A DNA stretch of 64,000 nucleotides, from assembly GCA_024500155.1 (NCBI GenBank), contig CM044880.1, positions 13,784,879 through 13,848,878 on the forward strand, read 5' to 3'. Position numbers and translations under genes: made by a program. Origin of the DNA: Chenopodium formosanum. Lineage: Eukaryota > Streptophyta > Magnoliopsida > Caryophyllales > Amaranthaceae. The notes below the pieces were generated by a model, which saw nothing but the letters and a program-made list of their open reading frames with translations, searched no databases and was not told the DNA's origin. Below are positions 15,001 through 25,411 of this stretch, one piece after another (the first letter of the stretch is position 1; every line of letters starts with the position of its first letter).

Positions 15001-18000
15001 GATGGTGATAAAGGGGACACTAATGGTGCTATCTTGAATTCGGAAGTATCTGAAGGTCAATTTCCAATTCCATGTTGATAGCATTCATGGCAACTTGTTA
15101 ATCACAATGGACTGTGAATTAAAGCTAAAAATTTATATTGTGCAGGATTACCATCACCGTCTCAGAAGTCCACTGATTCTGGGGATCAGCAGAGGAATCA
15201 GAGCTTTAGTCAAAGAATAATGGGCAATGTGATGGAAAATCGTTTTCTCAGAAGCTTCACTTCCAAGGCAAAATACGACGAAGTTGATGTTGCTGTGCAA
15301 TCTCAAACAGAGGTAATCATGTAACTCAAATATCTGAGGAGAATTTGGATGTTTGTAAAAATCCTTAGATTGTAATTTCAGGGGTCCACATCGTAACAAT
15401 AAAATTGCAATTGCAGTAACAACATGTTTTGACAAATTGGGAATAATTCTATTTCTTCACTGTTTGGAACATTTATTTCAGAGTATGCTCGAATACAGGA
15501 TGTAGTACCTTTTTTTTAAAAAATATTTATAGTGGCAAAAATATAAGTTTAAAGGTATCTATATATCTGATGAAAGTATCAAATATCAATATGCATAATG
15601 TCGTTAGTGATCAGTTGAATCATGCTAAAACATAAATGTCTATGAGGAGGTTGTGGTGTGATTTAAACACGTTACTGAACAACTTTTGTGGAACATGTAG
15701 TTGAAAATCCTTTTCCACATGACCCCTGCATTCAAAAACGATCTTGATTTAATTCCTTGACTCCACTAGCTCACTTTATGTATTTTTTCCCAGTGTCCTA
15801 GAATTCTTGATTTAGTAAAGTTTTAATCCAGGCCAATTTCAAAAATAGGGAAAAAAAAATCATTATTCCTTTGCTAAGAAGAGCCAGTCATGGTGACAAA
15901 CCCGAATGAAAACGTTAGATCTGTAATTCAAGCACTTTGATACAGTTATGAGGCTTAAAAACATAGGACTTTTATATGGAATGTGGGTTCCAGTAGATTT
16001 ATAATTTTTTATAAAACCTATGAGTCTATTTATAAAGGTTCCTTCAACAAGTTTGAGCTTTATAAATCTTTCTAATTTAAAATGGCTCCCTCATTAGATG
16101 CTTTGGTTTTATGCTGTTGTTTTTCAGCTAGATCACTCCCAATTACATTGCACATATATTGTTACCTGTTGGTTGACTGTATTCGCATGATTATCTTACT
16201 ATCAAGTTTCTTACTATTTCAATGTAAACTCATATTTTTGTTTTTGGTTTGAACCTGTTCAACATCAGTTGCCTGAAACAGTAGAGTTTGATACAAAGGA
16301 AGAAGCGGAAAGTCTATTGTTAACAACGATTAGGGGTAAATGCATCACCCAGTTGTTGCTTCTCGGTGCAATAGATAGTATTCAGGTATGAAGCTTGTTC
16401 CTTTGATATACTTAAAGCTAACTGTTACTGCTCATTTATTATACATGTGCAATCTTTTATAATTATTCCTTGTAGATAAAAGAAGAGGTCTTGTTGGCTG
16501 TTGGAAAGAATAATTCACGATTAGATGATTTCGAAAGCACTATAACTTATGTTTGAAAGGCAAACCTAGGCTCTTAAGCTTAAGCTGCTGCAGCCCCTGG
16601 GATAGGCATATTTGATGAGGCACTCAAAAAGGCACAATTGCTGCATTAATATTTAACCATTTTTTAGAGACATAATTTTAATTCAAAAAATTGAACACTT
16701 TGATGTAGTGCACGCCTCATGCTTGCAGTATTCTTGTAGGTTCTAGGACCCTATCGCCTTAGTGTTCCTTGAGCCGTTCAAACCTTGCTATATTGGGCAG
16801 ATTATGATTATCCAAGGAGTTCTGCCTTACCTACCGCGTTGCTCTTCCTCTAATGCGGGAGCTGTGTAATGATGTGTTGAATTATGAGATTAAGGCTATG
16901 CTAAAATCATGCTATCTTTTTTCAAAGATTTATATCTAGCGCAATCATTTTCTGAGTGATAGTTAAGCTCTTAGGAAGCTGTACATACACTGTTAATTGG
17001 AGAAACAATGTGTTTCTGCATTTACATTAACCCTGTTGAAAGCTAATTGTTTTTAAAGCATTTTTGAGAATTGTAAATTCATTATATGTTGACTATTATT
17101 ATTTAGGGTGAAAATTTGTTGTACAGTTTAAATTAGGGCCGAAACCAAAATAATTGGGTTTTTTTTTTCAATTGATATTTAAACTGAATCAGGACTACAA
17201 AATAAACCAAACCAAATTAGGGCTACAAAACAGTCGAATCCAATTGGTAATTCTATGTGCTTATCCAGGTCCAACTTGACATTTTAAAGCTGATCAATAC
17301 TTAAATAAACAAAAAATAGAATTTTGCTTAATGAAACTAAAAAAGAGCAGTTCAACCACGATTACAATATCAGTCATTGATAGTAAATAATTACTAAGGC
17401 CAGCTGATTAGTGATTACACCATAAAATGAAAATGAATTTTTTACATATGTGACTTTTTTCTGTCATAGATTTTAAAATAAATTTATACAGATTAAAAAT
17501 GAATGAACAATGTATTGCATATGCAAATTTTTTTCTCCAAATCTAATGATTTACTTAATGAGATGAAGGAGGATACATGAGTGAGGGAGGGTGTGAGATA
17601 GGGAGATGAGAAATAATAAGAATGAGAGAGGTTGAATATATCTGCGTATGGGGGATGGTTTATGAAACTTGTTGAGACACTGTTTTCTAAGAAGACTGAG
17701 GAATAAGTAAAATGACTCTTGGGAGAGAAGGGGTGTCTTTAGGGTTAATAGTAATTTTCTTCATACAGGCTGTGGGGGGCCCAATTTCAGTATTTTTGAA
17801 AAAACTGTAAAGATAGTTCTTATAAAAGTTTGGTTAATTTGGTTATAGATTGGATTCGTACCACATTAGATTTGATCTAATCAGAAAATCCTATTTTCAA
17901 ATTATAATAATAGAAAATTAAACAAGAATTGAGTCTAAATCAATCCGAATTGAATAAATTCAATCTGAATTACATTGATTTGGATTGGATAAGATTTTAT

Positions 18001-21000
18001 TGGATTTAGATTTTTATCTGAAATATCTTTACCCCTGGCTTTTATGCTGCAATTAGTGTGTTTGAAACATCTTGTCCAATATGTACTGTTCATTTTCCAT
18101 ACAGTTAGTGCTATATTAGTCTACAAACTCAGCTTTATTTTTGATTTTTTGTGCAGAAAAATTTTTGGCCCAAGTTAAAAGCCCAGCAGAAGGTCACCAT
18201 CATGGAAATTTTGCTATCAATATTGGATTTTGCTGCTTCATATAATTCATATCCTAACCTTCGATTGCGCATGCGCCATATTCCTGTGGAAAGGTAGCTT
18301 CTTCTTGATTCAAGCTCTAAGATGAATTTTAGTTGCTTTATTTTCTCATAATGAAGAGACTATAAAAAAGACTGTATTAAAGAATTATATACAATAGTAC
18401 CTTTAATTAAGGAAAGCGTATAAACTAGTGTGGGACTAAGGTAATAATATATTAGTAGTACGCTATTGTATAACTGAAGATAGGACAATTAATTTGAAAA
18501 AATATAATTGAAGATAGGGGTAGTCTTAGCTTTTGAATATTAGTGGGCTGACAGAGCTGGTAAATAATAATTTCTTCCTGAATTAATTTAATTCATTTTG
18601 ACTTAGATAATTATTTCATAATATAGCCATGTTCTCTAACTAAATTATCAAATTCAGGATTCTACATCATTGCTATAATATAATGTCGTTGGTTAATAAT
18701 CATGATCATTCATATATTTGAAGAAGTGATTCTTTAACACTGCATGTATCAAGCTACTTTAATTTCTCCCTCCCCTCTTTTATGTTTAACTCTATTTCCA
18801 TCTTTGTCCTTTCTTTTGTGTTCTACTTTGCTTTATTTTTGTAGGTCTACTCATCTTACCCTCATTTTGTAAATATGATAGTATTGATGCTTGATTTTTT
18901 TTTCTTTTTTTTTTTTTTTTTTTTAATACTTATATAGTCGTATATGAAACTAATTAGTGAACACTAATACAATTGATTTTATCATTTCAATTTGTCATTG
19001 TTAGATTGGATCGTTGGATTGTACAATAGCAAAATTGTTTAAGAACCTTATCTTTCACAGTATTTTATTGGTAGGATCATCAAAATCCTACAAGTATTCT
19101 GCTTAGAATAGGGATCGATCATGTATTTTGGGATCATAGATTTGTAAGATATGAGATCCTAATAATGATTCTTACAATGATGCTCCCACTACTATCAATA
19201 AAAGGGATTATTTTGCTTGATGATATATAATACAAGCAAGTTCATTTGCTTCTTATCTTCAACCATCAAATTTTTTCAACCTAGATTCTTACAAGGTAGC
19301 TTAGTCCCAAATCGATATGTAACAAGGTGCTATAAAAGATGAGTTACAAATTTAGAATCTGATTAAATAAGAGGTTTCACAATGTTTCCTAGCCATAAGT
19401 TGGGCCTGGGGTTGTGTGGAACTTGAGTCTTTTACACAACCTGCATATAATGCAAACTTTTACCTTGAGCTGACGTATTTTTTAAAAGTGGGCTGGGCTT
19501 CATGAATTTACATCAAAGCTGCTTTTAAAATTCAACTTTTCCGAGCTCAAAAAATTTATGCTTGCCGGGTTTTGGGCTCATGCTGAGCTAGGCTAAATCT
19601 TATCAAGCTCAATATGAGCCGCCTACCTGTTCTTGGGCTTGACTTGAAGGTTTATCGCCTCTTGTGTAACCAGTTTTTGCCTTCAATTCCTTGATACTCT
19701 GCAGACTCCTTGCAGTCTTGAATCTGTGTACACTAAAGAAAATGATGATCTGAACATCACTTTTATTTTTTAATCCTGCAGTCGAAAATCCTTAGTATGG
19801 AAAACAATTTTTTCTAACTAGATTCAATTTCATTAAGTCTAGTGGCTCCCCTCTTTCATGTGCTGCTCTACAGTGCACATTGGCAATCTTACTTTTGTAC
19901 TATCTCCATTTGCTAAAAGATTACTATCAGTATGATGCAGTGCTTGTATTTCCCTCTACGTGATTTTATAAAATAATTTTCTTTGTAAAAAAGCAGTATG
20001 ATTTGGAAATGATTAATTGGTGTGTTCAACTTACATGCACGACTATACTTCTTTTTTTTCCAAATTGCTCTGCTAAGAATTTTTCCGTGTAAACTGTTCA
20101 AAGTCTATAAACAATATTGTAATGGAAAATACCGCTCCAGGTTATGGAAATCTATAGTTCCTAACTTATGCAATAGTGTGATGCAATTTACTCGTGACAT
20201 AACTCTTACTTTATGTTTGCCAATTCAAATTTTACAGTGCTGTATAATTAGTTAAGCAATGTGTGTGTTGCCTCTACTTCTCTATCACATAACTTTGGAG
20301 AAACATAAGGATCCAGTGGCTTTCATCTCCGATTCTTATTGAATTGTTGCTTACTTTTGCCATTGCCTTCCCATGACCTGAGAAAAACGCTTGGTAGTTG
20401 ATAGCTGATTCTTTCTCGTAATTGCTGCATTCAAATTATCTTTTCTTGAATGATAAGGACATTTAGTAACACACGTTGAATCTTGCAGGCCTCCATTGAA
20501 CCTTCTACGCCAGGAATTGGCAAGCACCTGTATTTACATGGACATATTACATAAAACCACCTCAGAACTTGATACTACCGCAGAGAACAATCTCGGAACA
20601 AATGACGTTCAGGTTTCAAATGTGTCCCCAACTGAGAGTGACCTAAATACAAGGGCCTATTCTTCTGCAGATGAGAATCTTGGCCGGGTAGCAGAAGAGA
20701 AACTGGTATCATTTTGTGGACATATGCTGAAAGAGGCGTCTGATTTTCAGTCTGCTGTTGGAGAGACTACTGATGTGGAAATTCATCGGGTATTGGAGTT
20801 GCGTTCTCCTGTAATTGTGAGGGTAAGTGCATCACTTATAATTTTATATGGTTGTGCTTCCAGCCTTCTTGAATCATAAGCAGTTGCCACTGAATCAAAA
20901 ATCTTAACCAAATGACCGTTAGATTCAAATTCCTGTTTAATTGCTTGTTGTTCATGTGTGAAGTGCAAAATATTTGATTGTACTCAATGCCTTACAAGCA

Positions 21001-22466
21001 ATTAACATTTGGATAAACAGTTTTTTTATTACTATTTTGAGCTTTTGTTAAGAATTACAGTAACTGCTATTAAAGAGAAGAACCTCAGCATTCCTGAGTC
21101 TTTTCCCAATTACCAACTTCATTTTTAGGTGTACTTGATCTGAGCGTGAAGATCCTGTCAATTTTGGAATTTCTGTAATTTTTAATCCATGTAAAGAATG
21201 AAATTATGCACTGTTTTTTAGTAGCTATTGTTAGTTCTAAAGTAAAAAAAAATAAAAAATAAATAAATAAATTACAATGATCTCCAAAAAATTTAAATCT
21301 AATCCAAAGTAATTACCTTGTTAATTTTATTATGCTCAAACTGAGAGTTCTCTGTCTTCGACTTGCAGGTCATCAAAGGCATGTCCTCTATGAATAGTCA
21401 TGTATTCAGAAAACACCTCAGAGAGTTCTACCCATTGCTTACCAAGCTTGTGTGTTGTGATCAGGTAGATCATCTTACTTGGTATTGGATTCTTTGTAAA
21501 TCAATCCTTGTGTATTTTTTACAGTATTAATTAAGCTGCAAGCACCAAGTACTTTGCTACTGATGTTTACTGGAAACAATCTAATGATAAAAAAAATGGA
21601 TCCAGTTTACTGCTCTTTTACGAAGGGGTGCATCACAGTATAAAAAATATATACAACCTGGTTTTAAACCACTATCAGGGTGCTGCTCTCTGGGATAGTA
21701 ATTAGAATATTAGATACATAAGAATCTTATGGTTTGCATGTAGGGCTTTGTGACCTGAACAACTTATTTCTAGTTAGGATGTTGGCTGTTTATTTTTAAA
21801 GTAGGCTCCTTGTTTTGGTAGGTGGGGAAAAATGTAGTACCTCACAAGGTACCCTAAGTCGAGGTTTGGCCAGTGAGTGCATTTGGAACTGTAGTATGTG
21901 GAGTCCATATCTGCCTCCACTGCCACCTTTCTTTAAGATTGCTCCCAGAGTCCCTGACAATCCTAGCTCCTCTTTATGGTACCAACATGTCTATCATATA
22001 AATCCCCTAACCGGTTTCACTTCCTTTGCACCAATTTTTGTGGAATAAGACTTTTTTTCTGTTTTGGCGAATGCTTAATTTGGTAGTTCTGATGCACTAA
22101 CTTGTAAGAGTTGTAACTCCCATAAAACTCCAATAATTCACAATCAAAATCCAAGACACTTATCACTTTCACATACTAGAAGATTGAGAGAAGCTTTGTA
22201 GTGCGAAAAACTGAGCAATAGTTTTGTGTAAAGGTAAAAGGTGTGCTTCATTTGGTTTACATTGATCAAGTGGCGCTCAGAACTATGAGATAGCATGTAA
22301 AAGTTACGCATCATAGAGGTCATTGCAGTCCAGCTAATGTTGCTTAACTTTGAAGTCTTTTTTTACATGGTGAAAATTCTGACCATTGAGCTTGTTTCAG
22401 ATGGATGTTCGAGGGGCACTCGGTGAACTTTTCAAGAAGCAACTTAGCACTCTATTACCACAATGA
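174..22466 (+). CDS. BIG5: BIG5/BEN1/MIN7-type ARF-GEF, 3' 27 exons (5' end outside window)
   Basis: Large ARF guanine-nucleotide exchange factor. The family acts at the trans-Golgi network/early endosome, loading ARF GTPases with GTP; Arabidopsis BIG5 (BEN1, MIN7) works in PIN recycling and immunity. Exons, all GT-AG and frame-consistent: 174-258, 350-583, 738-796, 897-966, 1032-1100, 2790-2912, 3097-3150, 3228-3316, 3432-3528, 3624-3722, 4493-4681, 5377-5487, 5568-5752, 8413-9036, 9927-10344, 10551-10790, 10902-11025, 11131-11279, 12378-12728, 14572-14738, 14844-15055, 15146-15312, 16269-16385, 18157-18293, 20489-20822, 21369-21464, 22401-22466. They total 4,666 nt: 1,554 residues plus TGA. 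Arabidopsis BIG5 is roughly 1,740 aa by memory, so about 185 N-terminal residues lie upstream. Domain order: DCB/HUS, Sec7 (exons 12-14), then HDS repeats. The family-typical LEAMLDKAV, MGMKEDNDE and LRQLGMKYLER stretches match BIG5 rather than BIG1-4. No lesion seen. Large introns (1101-2789, 5753-8412, 12729-14571, 16386-18156, 18294-20488) hold AT-rich sequence and repeats, with no nested host gene recognised. Confidence 0.95.
4081..4205. repeat. 32-bp tandem repeat, four copies, in BIG5 intron 10
   Basis: The unit TATCCCTGTCTGATCAGCCA plus 12 more bases recurs with exact 32-bp spacing (starts near 4086, 4118, 4150, 4182). Copies differ at a few bases. It is intronic and no function is visible. 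Confidence 0.85.
4876..4928. mobile_element. Very short Stowaway-like MITE
   Basis: Starts CTCCCTCCATCCC and ends AGAGGGAG, flanked on both sides by TA (4874-4875, 4929-4930). TA target site and CTCCCTCC-type ends fit Stowaway (Tc1/mariner-derived) elements. At 53 bp it is probably internally deleted. It shares CACGGGAATTAAG with the element at 33400. Confidence 0.55.
4981..5194. mobile_element. Tourist-like MITE, CACTTTGTTTGGAT family, copy 1
   Basis: Left end CACTTTGTTTGGATTGAAGG; the reverse complement of the right end is CAGTGTGTTTGGATAGAT. TAA flanks both ends (4978-4980, 5195-5197). The interior is purine-rich on the left and pyrimidine-rich on the right, so the element can fold back. 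A second copy with a TTA duplication lies at 53449-53776. TAA/TTA target sites fit the PIF/Harbinger (Tourist) group. Confidence 0.65.
6059..6180 (+). repeat. tRNA-like (SINE-type) sequence in BIG5 intron 13
   Basis: TAGCTTAGTGG matches the RNA polymerase III A-box pattern TRGCNNAGYGG. AGGTTTAAATCTTG, about 40 bp downstream, resembles a B box (GGTTCGANTCC) with substitutions. The A-to-B spacing is tRNA-like, but no acceptor stem is evident. It is most likely a decayed tRNA-derived SINE head; I see no certain target duplication. Confidence 0.4.
6713..6941. repeat. GA/AGAG microsatellite with G-runs
   Basis: Long GAGA runs are broken by G-tracts of 10-12 bases and by three near-copies of a segment containing GTGAAAAAGAGT and ATTAAAATGAAATTGG. 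The open frames on the minus strand here are products of the microsatellite. Confidence 0.85.
6944..7564 (+). mobile_element. RTE-type LINE fragment, split by a MITE
   Basis: 6944-7060 and 7530-7564 are near-identical to 48180-48330 of the LINE at 47245 (encoding LLYGTECWASKKEHIKKMEV). The two pieces are separated by the hAT-type element at 7061-7521. Just downstream, about 7565-7600 matches the LINE 3' end near 48580-48613 in inverted orientation (CATGAACCAAATTTGATTAT), so the fragment is rearranged. Confidence 0.8.
7061..7521. mobile_element. hAT-type MITE nested in the LINE fragment
   Basis: Flanked by the 8-bp duplication ACTCTAAG (7053-7060, 7522-7529), the hAT signature. Ends are TAGGGGTGTTCGCGGTGCGG and, reverse-complemented, TAGGGCTGTACAGAGTGCGG. 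The interior is AT-rich, with repeated AAACCGCA/TGCGGTTT blocks in both orientations near each end. No transposase frame. The uninterrupted LINE at 48288 gives the empty site. Confidence 0.85.
7633..7929. repeat. Direct duplication, one copy holding a MITE
   Basis: Copy A (7633-7663 plus 7754-7795) and copy B (7859-7929) share GTGGACAAGCAAT, AGGAATGTAGTAACATA and CTTTGTCCCTCTTGTAGAAG. Copy A is interrupted by a 90-bp Stowaway-type element and copy B is not, so B is a natural empty site. Confidence 0.8.
7664..7753. mobile_element. Stowaway-type MITE, CTACCTCCGTT family
   Basis: 90 bp. Left end CTACCTCCGTTTCATGTTAT, right end ATATAAAACGGAGGTAG, flanked by TA on both sides. Related copies lie at 23126-23215, 49752-49849 and, more distantly, 59482-59572. 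Confidence 0.8.
9481..9567. repeat. Imperfect direct duplication in BIG5 intron 14
   Basis: TTTTCAGAATCCT(G/T)TATGAAT and ATTATGGGTTTTC occur twice in a row about 50 bp apart. Simple local duplication, no gene content. Confidence 0.6.
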
Positions 22467-23125
22467 TTTATGCTTGCCGATCCTTAAAGCTGCTCAGATT
22501 GGATGCGAACTTCTGTCACCATTGCAGCACTTGTGTATCAAATTTTTTCATATGCTCCATACACAGCCATCCATACATTTTTGGATGATGACATTTTTGC
22601 CTATTGTTATTTGTGCATTCCCTCGGCTTTTGATACAGTTTAACAAAACTCGAGTTACTCTGTCCACTTGTGGACATTTTCCCTTAATGCTCCATAGACT
22701 AGGATAAGTTAAGGTTGGCTGTTATGTATAGTTGTAATTGTAAAATGCTGGGGTATTAATTACAGTAGATAATTTGTGTCAAAATTTGTATTACATAGTA
22801 GTGTATTAATAGGGTTTAACTGCGCTTTACCATTGTATGGGACAACCTCAAATGTGAAAGTTAATAGTCCATTTCGATATCTACTTTACCCTGTCCAAAC
22901 AAAATTGAAGGTTAGGTAATTCTTTCACGTTCCCTGTAGCATTCTCTTTCTATGTCTGTGGAAGTTGCTTTTGGTATCCAGATACTGTATTCAAATACAG
23001 TATGTAGAAATTAATGCATATATAATTCTAGTATTTAAAAACAGTACCTAAAGTCCAAAAACCAAATTAATTTAATAATCAACCTAACATAGTTTGCAAC
23101 TGAAAAACACAATAAGCTTTTTATA
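22467..23125 (+). other. BIG5 3' untranslated region and downstream spacer
   Basis: Follows the BIG5 stop codon. No further gene is seen. A 55-bp stretch (22610-22664) recurs with one mismatch at 41158-41212, beyond the ABCC gene. The transcript end cannot be fixed from sequence alone. Confidence 0.5.
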
Positions 23126-23215
23126 CTACCTCCGTTACATATTATGTGCAACGATTAGACATTTTTCCTCTCTACTTTATGTCAAATCGTTACAAATAAT
23201 ATGTAACGGAGGTAG
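23126..23215. mobile_element. Stowaway-type MITE, CTACCTCCGTT family
   Basis: 90 bp. CTACCTCCGTTACATATTAT at the left, ATATGTAACGGAGGTAG at the right, TA on both sides. Between the BIG5 3' end and the 3' end of the minus-strand BURP gene. Confidence 0.8.
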
Positions 23216-23301
23216 TATATATAATAAATACACGTACAAGGATGTTATTTATTTATTTTTATAAGGAATACAAGGATGTTATTTATTTTGGTAGCTCTCA
23301 T

Positions 23302-23415
23302 CTAGTTAAGATACCACAGCAGGTCCTGAGAATGTAGGAAATGGCAGATTGGAGTTCCAGGTTGAACTCCAAGTGCTTTCAATATTACATAATCTGGACT
23401 CCATGATGTGGTTTC
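23302..23415 (-). pseudogene. Detached C-terminal piece of the BURP domain
   Basis: In-frame continuation after the premature TAA, ending at TAG 23302-23304. It carries the conserved Ser-Trp-Ser-Pro, Leu-Gly-Val-x-Pro-Gly-Thr and final Cys-His-Phe of BURP domains. Its intact frame shows the stop upstream is recent. Confidence 0.8.
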
Positions 23416-24195
23416 TTAATGACATATTGCTGTGGTGTCCAACCTATCTTTAGCCAAGAGAACAGAAAAGGCGGTTGTCGCCGCAGGTTGGTGACAATAA
23501 AAAACAGCATAAGGAAATCCAACACGGTGACACACTATTAACTTACCTTGAGAGGCAAGTGGCTTAACCGATGCCACACGATAACGAGTAAGACCTTGAT
23601 TAGATGCTGAAGGTGGTGAAACAACTTGCAACCCTTTGACACCCAATGTGCCATTGACAAAGTTGAGAAGATCTTTTAGAGAGGTGGCACAATATTGCCA
23701 CTTACCATTCATGGGCTTCTTCTGCTCACACATGTGAAGTGTGAGGTTGACCGCATAAGCAGCTTTTGAATTGCTACTTATGTTGAAGTATTGGAGGTTT
23801 TGGAAAAACTCTTTGGAGCTGAAAGGGGGTAAATCCTTACCACTTGGAAATGTAGTTGTGATTGGAACTATTGGCTTGAGCTGGAGGGTAATCTGACCCC
23901 CAAGTCGAAGGTTTTTAGGTAACACGAACCGAGACTTAAGAAACAAGCTCATTCCCCCATGGTGGCCTTCAACCTTACAATGGCCTTGTACTCCTTCATA
24001 TTCTTGTATGATGATTTCGTCCGTCTCCGCCCAGCTAGTTGCACTGGTATTGGATGGTACAGACGACAGAGCTGAAAGAATTGGCATAGGAATAATTGTC
24101 TTTGGCAAGACCTCTTGCCAATACGCTAGGTTTGCTTCTAGTCCCCTAACTTTGCAGAGAAGTACTAGAAATGATATGAGGAAAGCAGCAGCCAT
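23416..24195 (-). CDS. BURP-domain secreted protein, prematurely stopped
   Basis: BURP proteins (RD22, USP, BNM2, polygalacturonase beta-subunit families) are plant-specific secreted or wall-associated proteins. The 259-aa frame starts with a signal peptide (MAAAFLISFLVLLCKVRG) and the YWQEVLP segment typical of the mature N terminus. It lacks a long repeat region between signal and BURP domain. The BURP signature is visible: CH at RYRVAS...VCHRVGF, then CH after exactly 10 residues (YCHQ), then CH after 22 more (ICH). A TAA at 23416-23418 follows directly. Reading on in frame gives TTSWSPDYV...PGTPICHF, the canonical final part with the fourth CH, 23 residues on, and a normal stop at 23302-23304. 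One nonsense change has therefore cut off about 37 residues including Trp and the last Cys-His. Single exon as read. Either a young pseudogene or a truncated allele. Confidence 0.8.
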   Translation of the reverse strand: MAAAFLISFLVLLCKVRGLEANLAYWQEVLPKTIIPMPILSALSSVPSNTSATSWAETDEIIIQEYEGVQGHCKVEGHHGGMSLFLKSRFVLPKNLRLGGQITLQLKPIVPITTTFPSGKDLPPFSSKEFFQNLQYFNISSNSKAAYAVNLTLHMCEQKKPMNGKWQYCATSLKDLLNFVNGTLGVKGLQVVSPPSASNQGLTRYRVASVKPLASQGKLIVCHRVGFPYAVFYCHQPAATTAFSVLLAKDRLDTTAICH

Positions 24196-24244
24196 TATGA
24201 AAGCTCTATCTAGTTTACCACCTTGTAAAATATTCCACTTGCAA

Positions 24245-24256
24245 GTAATTTATACA
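24245..24256 (-). promoter_or_regulatory. TATA box of the BURP gene
   Basis: TGTATAAATTAC on the minus strand, about 55 bp upstream of the ATG at 24195, the only good TATA match close to the start. Leaves a short leader. Confidence 0.5.
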
Positions 24257-24789
24257 GGTGTAGCGGGGATATTTTTACGGTATCATTTAAAAAAAAAAAA
24301 TAACCATAACATGATGTGGTGTCATGTTACGATTGATCTATTTTTTATTTATTTCTAGTGTAGCAGGTAAAAAAAATCATTGCTTACATGCTATTAATAA
24401 TAGACAGTGATACCCATTATAACACTAGCCTTGTAGCCCATTTAATGATGCCCAGTTTTACATAACCCATAATAATAAGGATGTCACATTAAGTTATGCA
24501 GTATTCATTACGAAACAGGTAATTCCAATATTGTTACAACCCATTTAATAGATTCCTCCATAATTGCATAACTTGGCATTAATAAACTATTCTTCATTAG
24601 TTTGTGCGTTTATTTTCCAATACAGTATTATTAATTTCCGCTATTGTACATCAATGACAACTTCCTCAACCAATATATAGTTATCCCAATATACACTAAA
24701 TTTAAGAGTCTTGATGAAGATATTAATTTGGAACTTTTATCAAAAATAAAAACAAAAAAATTAGAAAAAAAAACCTCGCATAACGTTTT
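24257..24789. other. AT-rich spacer upstream of BURP gene
   Basis: No convincing gene, RNA or bounded element seen. The small plus-strand frame near 24644 is AT-rich chance sequence running into the tandem repeat. Confidence 0.5.
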
Positions 24790-24961
24790 ATTGAATATCT
24801 TTCCACGAAAGTTCTTTTTAAGAAGGAATAAAAAAGAAAATGCCTTGATTGATTACCATATCACAAAAGTTCTTTTTAAGAAGGAATTAAAAAGATAATG
24901 CCTTGATTAATTACAATTTACGATAGCACGAAAATTCTTTTTAGGAAGTAATCAAAAAGAT

Positions 24962-25198
24962 TGTATGGGATGATATATGGCGAGGGTTGATATGCTCTAA
25001 AAAGCAGACATATCGGCCAGATAAGGGCTGATATGCTCCAAAAAGCAGACATATCGGCCATGTGGGCCCTTCAATACTTGGCACGTGGCAGTCTTTTCAT
25101 TGACACTTGGCGAGAAAAGCCTTGCATGTCTTATAGCCACCTGTCACGAAATTTATTATAAATAGTAGGTTAAGCTTCATTAAATGGTAAGCATTAAT

Positions 25199-25237
<39 letters not shown>

Positions 25238-25411
25238 CTCTCTCTTACTTACCTTTTCTTAAACACATTCTAACTTTATCATCGGAGTGGTTATCCCCGG
25301 AACACCCCGGGGTTAGCTAACTTCTGCTCATTGTGTAGGTTCTCAGCTTGTCGATAGGAGTATCAGGATCTCAGGCTCGGGTTCTCGGGTTATCGGATCC
25401 AGACAGAAACA
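24962..25411 (+). repeat. 5' LTR
   Basis: 450 bp, TG...CA. Near its start a segment of about 40 bp (TGATATGCTC, AAAAAGCAGACATATCGGCC) occurs twice in tandem. TTATAAATAG at about 25156 is a TATA box. A (CT)n tract follows at about 25200-25235. The antisense reading frame ends inside this LTR. Confidence 0.9.

Noticed and set aside
21815..22048. 77-codon frame in the last BIG5 intron
   Set aside because: No recognisable domain; lies between well-supported splice sites; likely decayed repeat.
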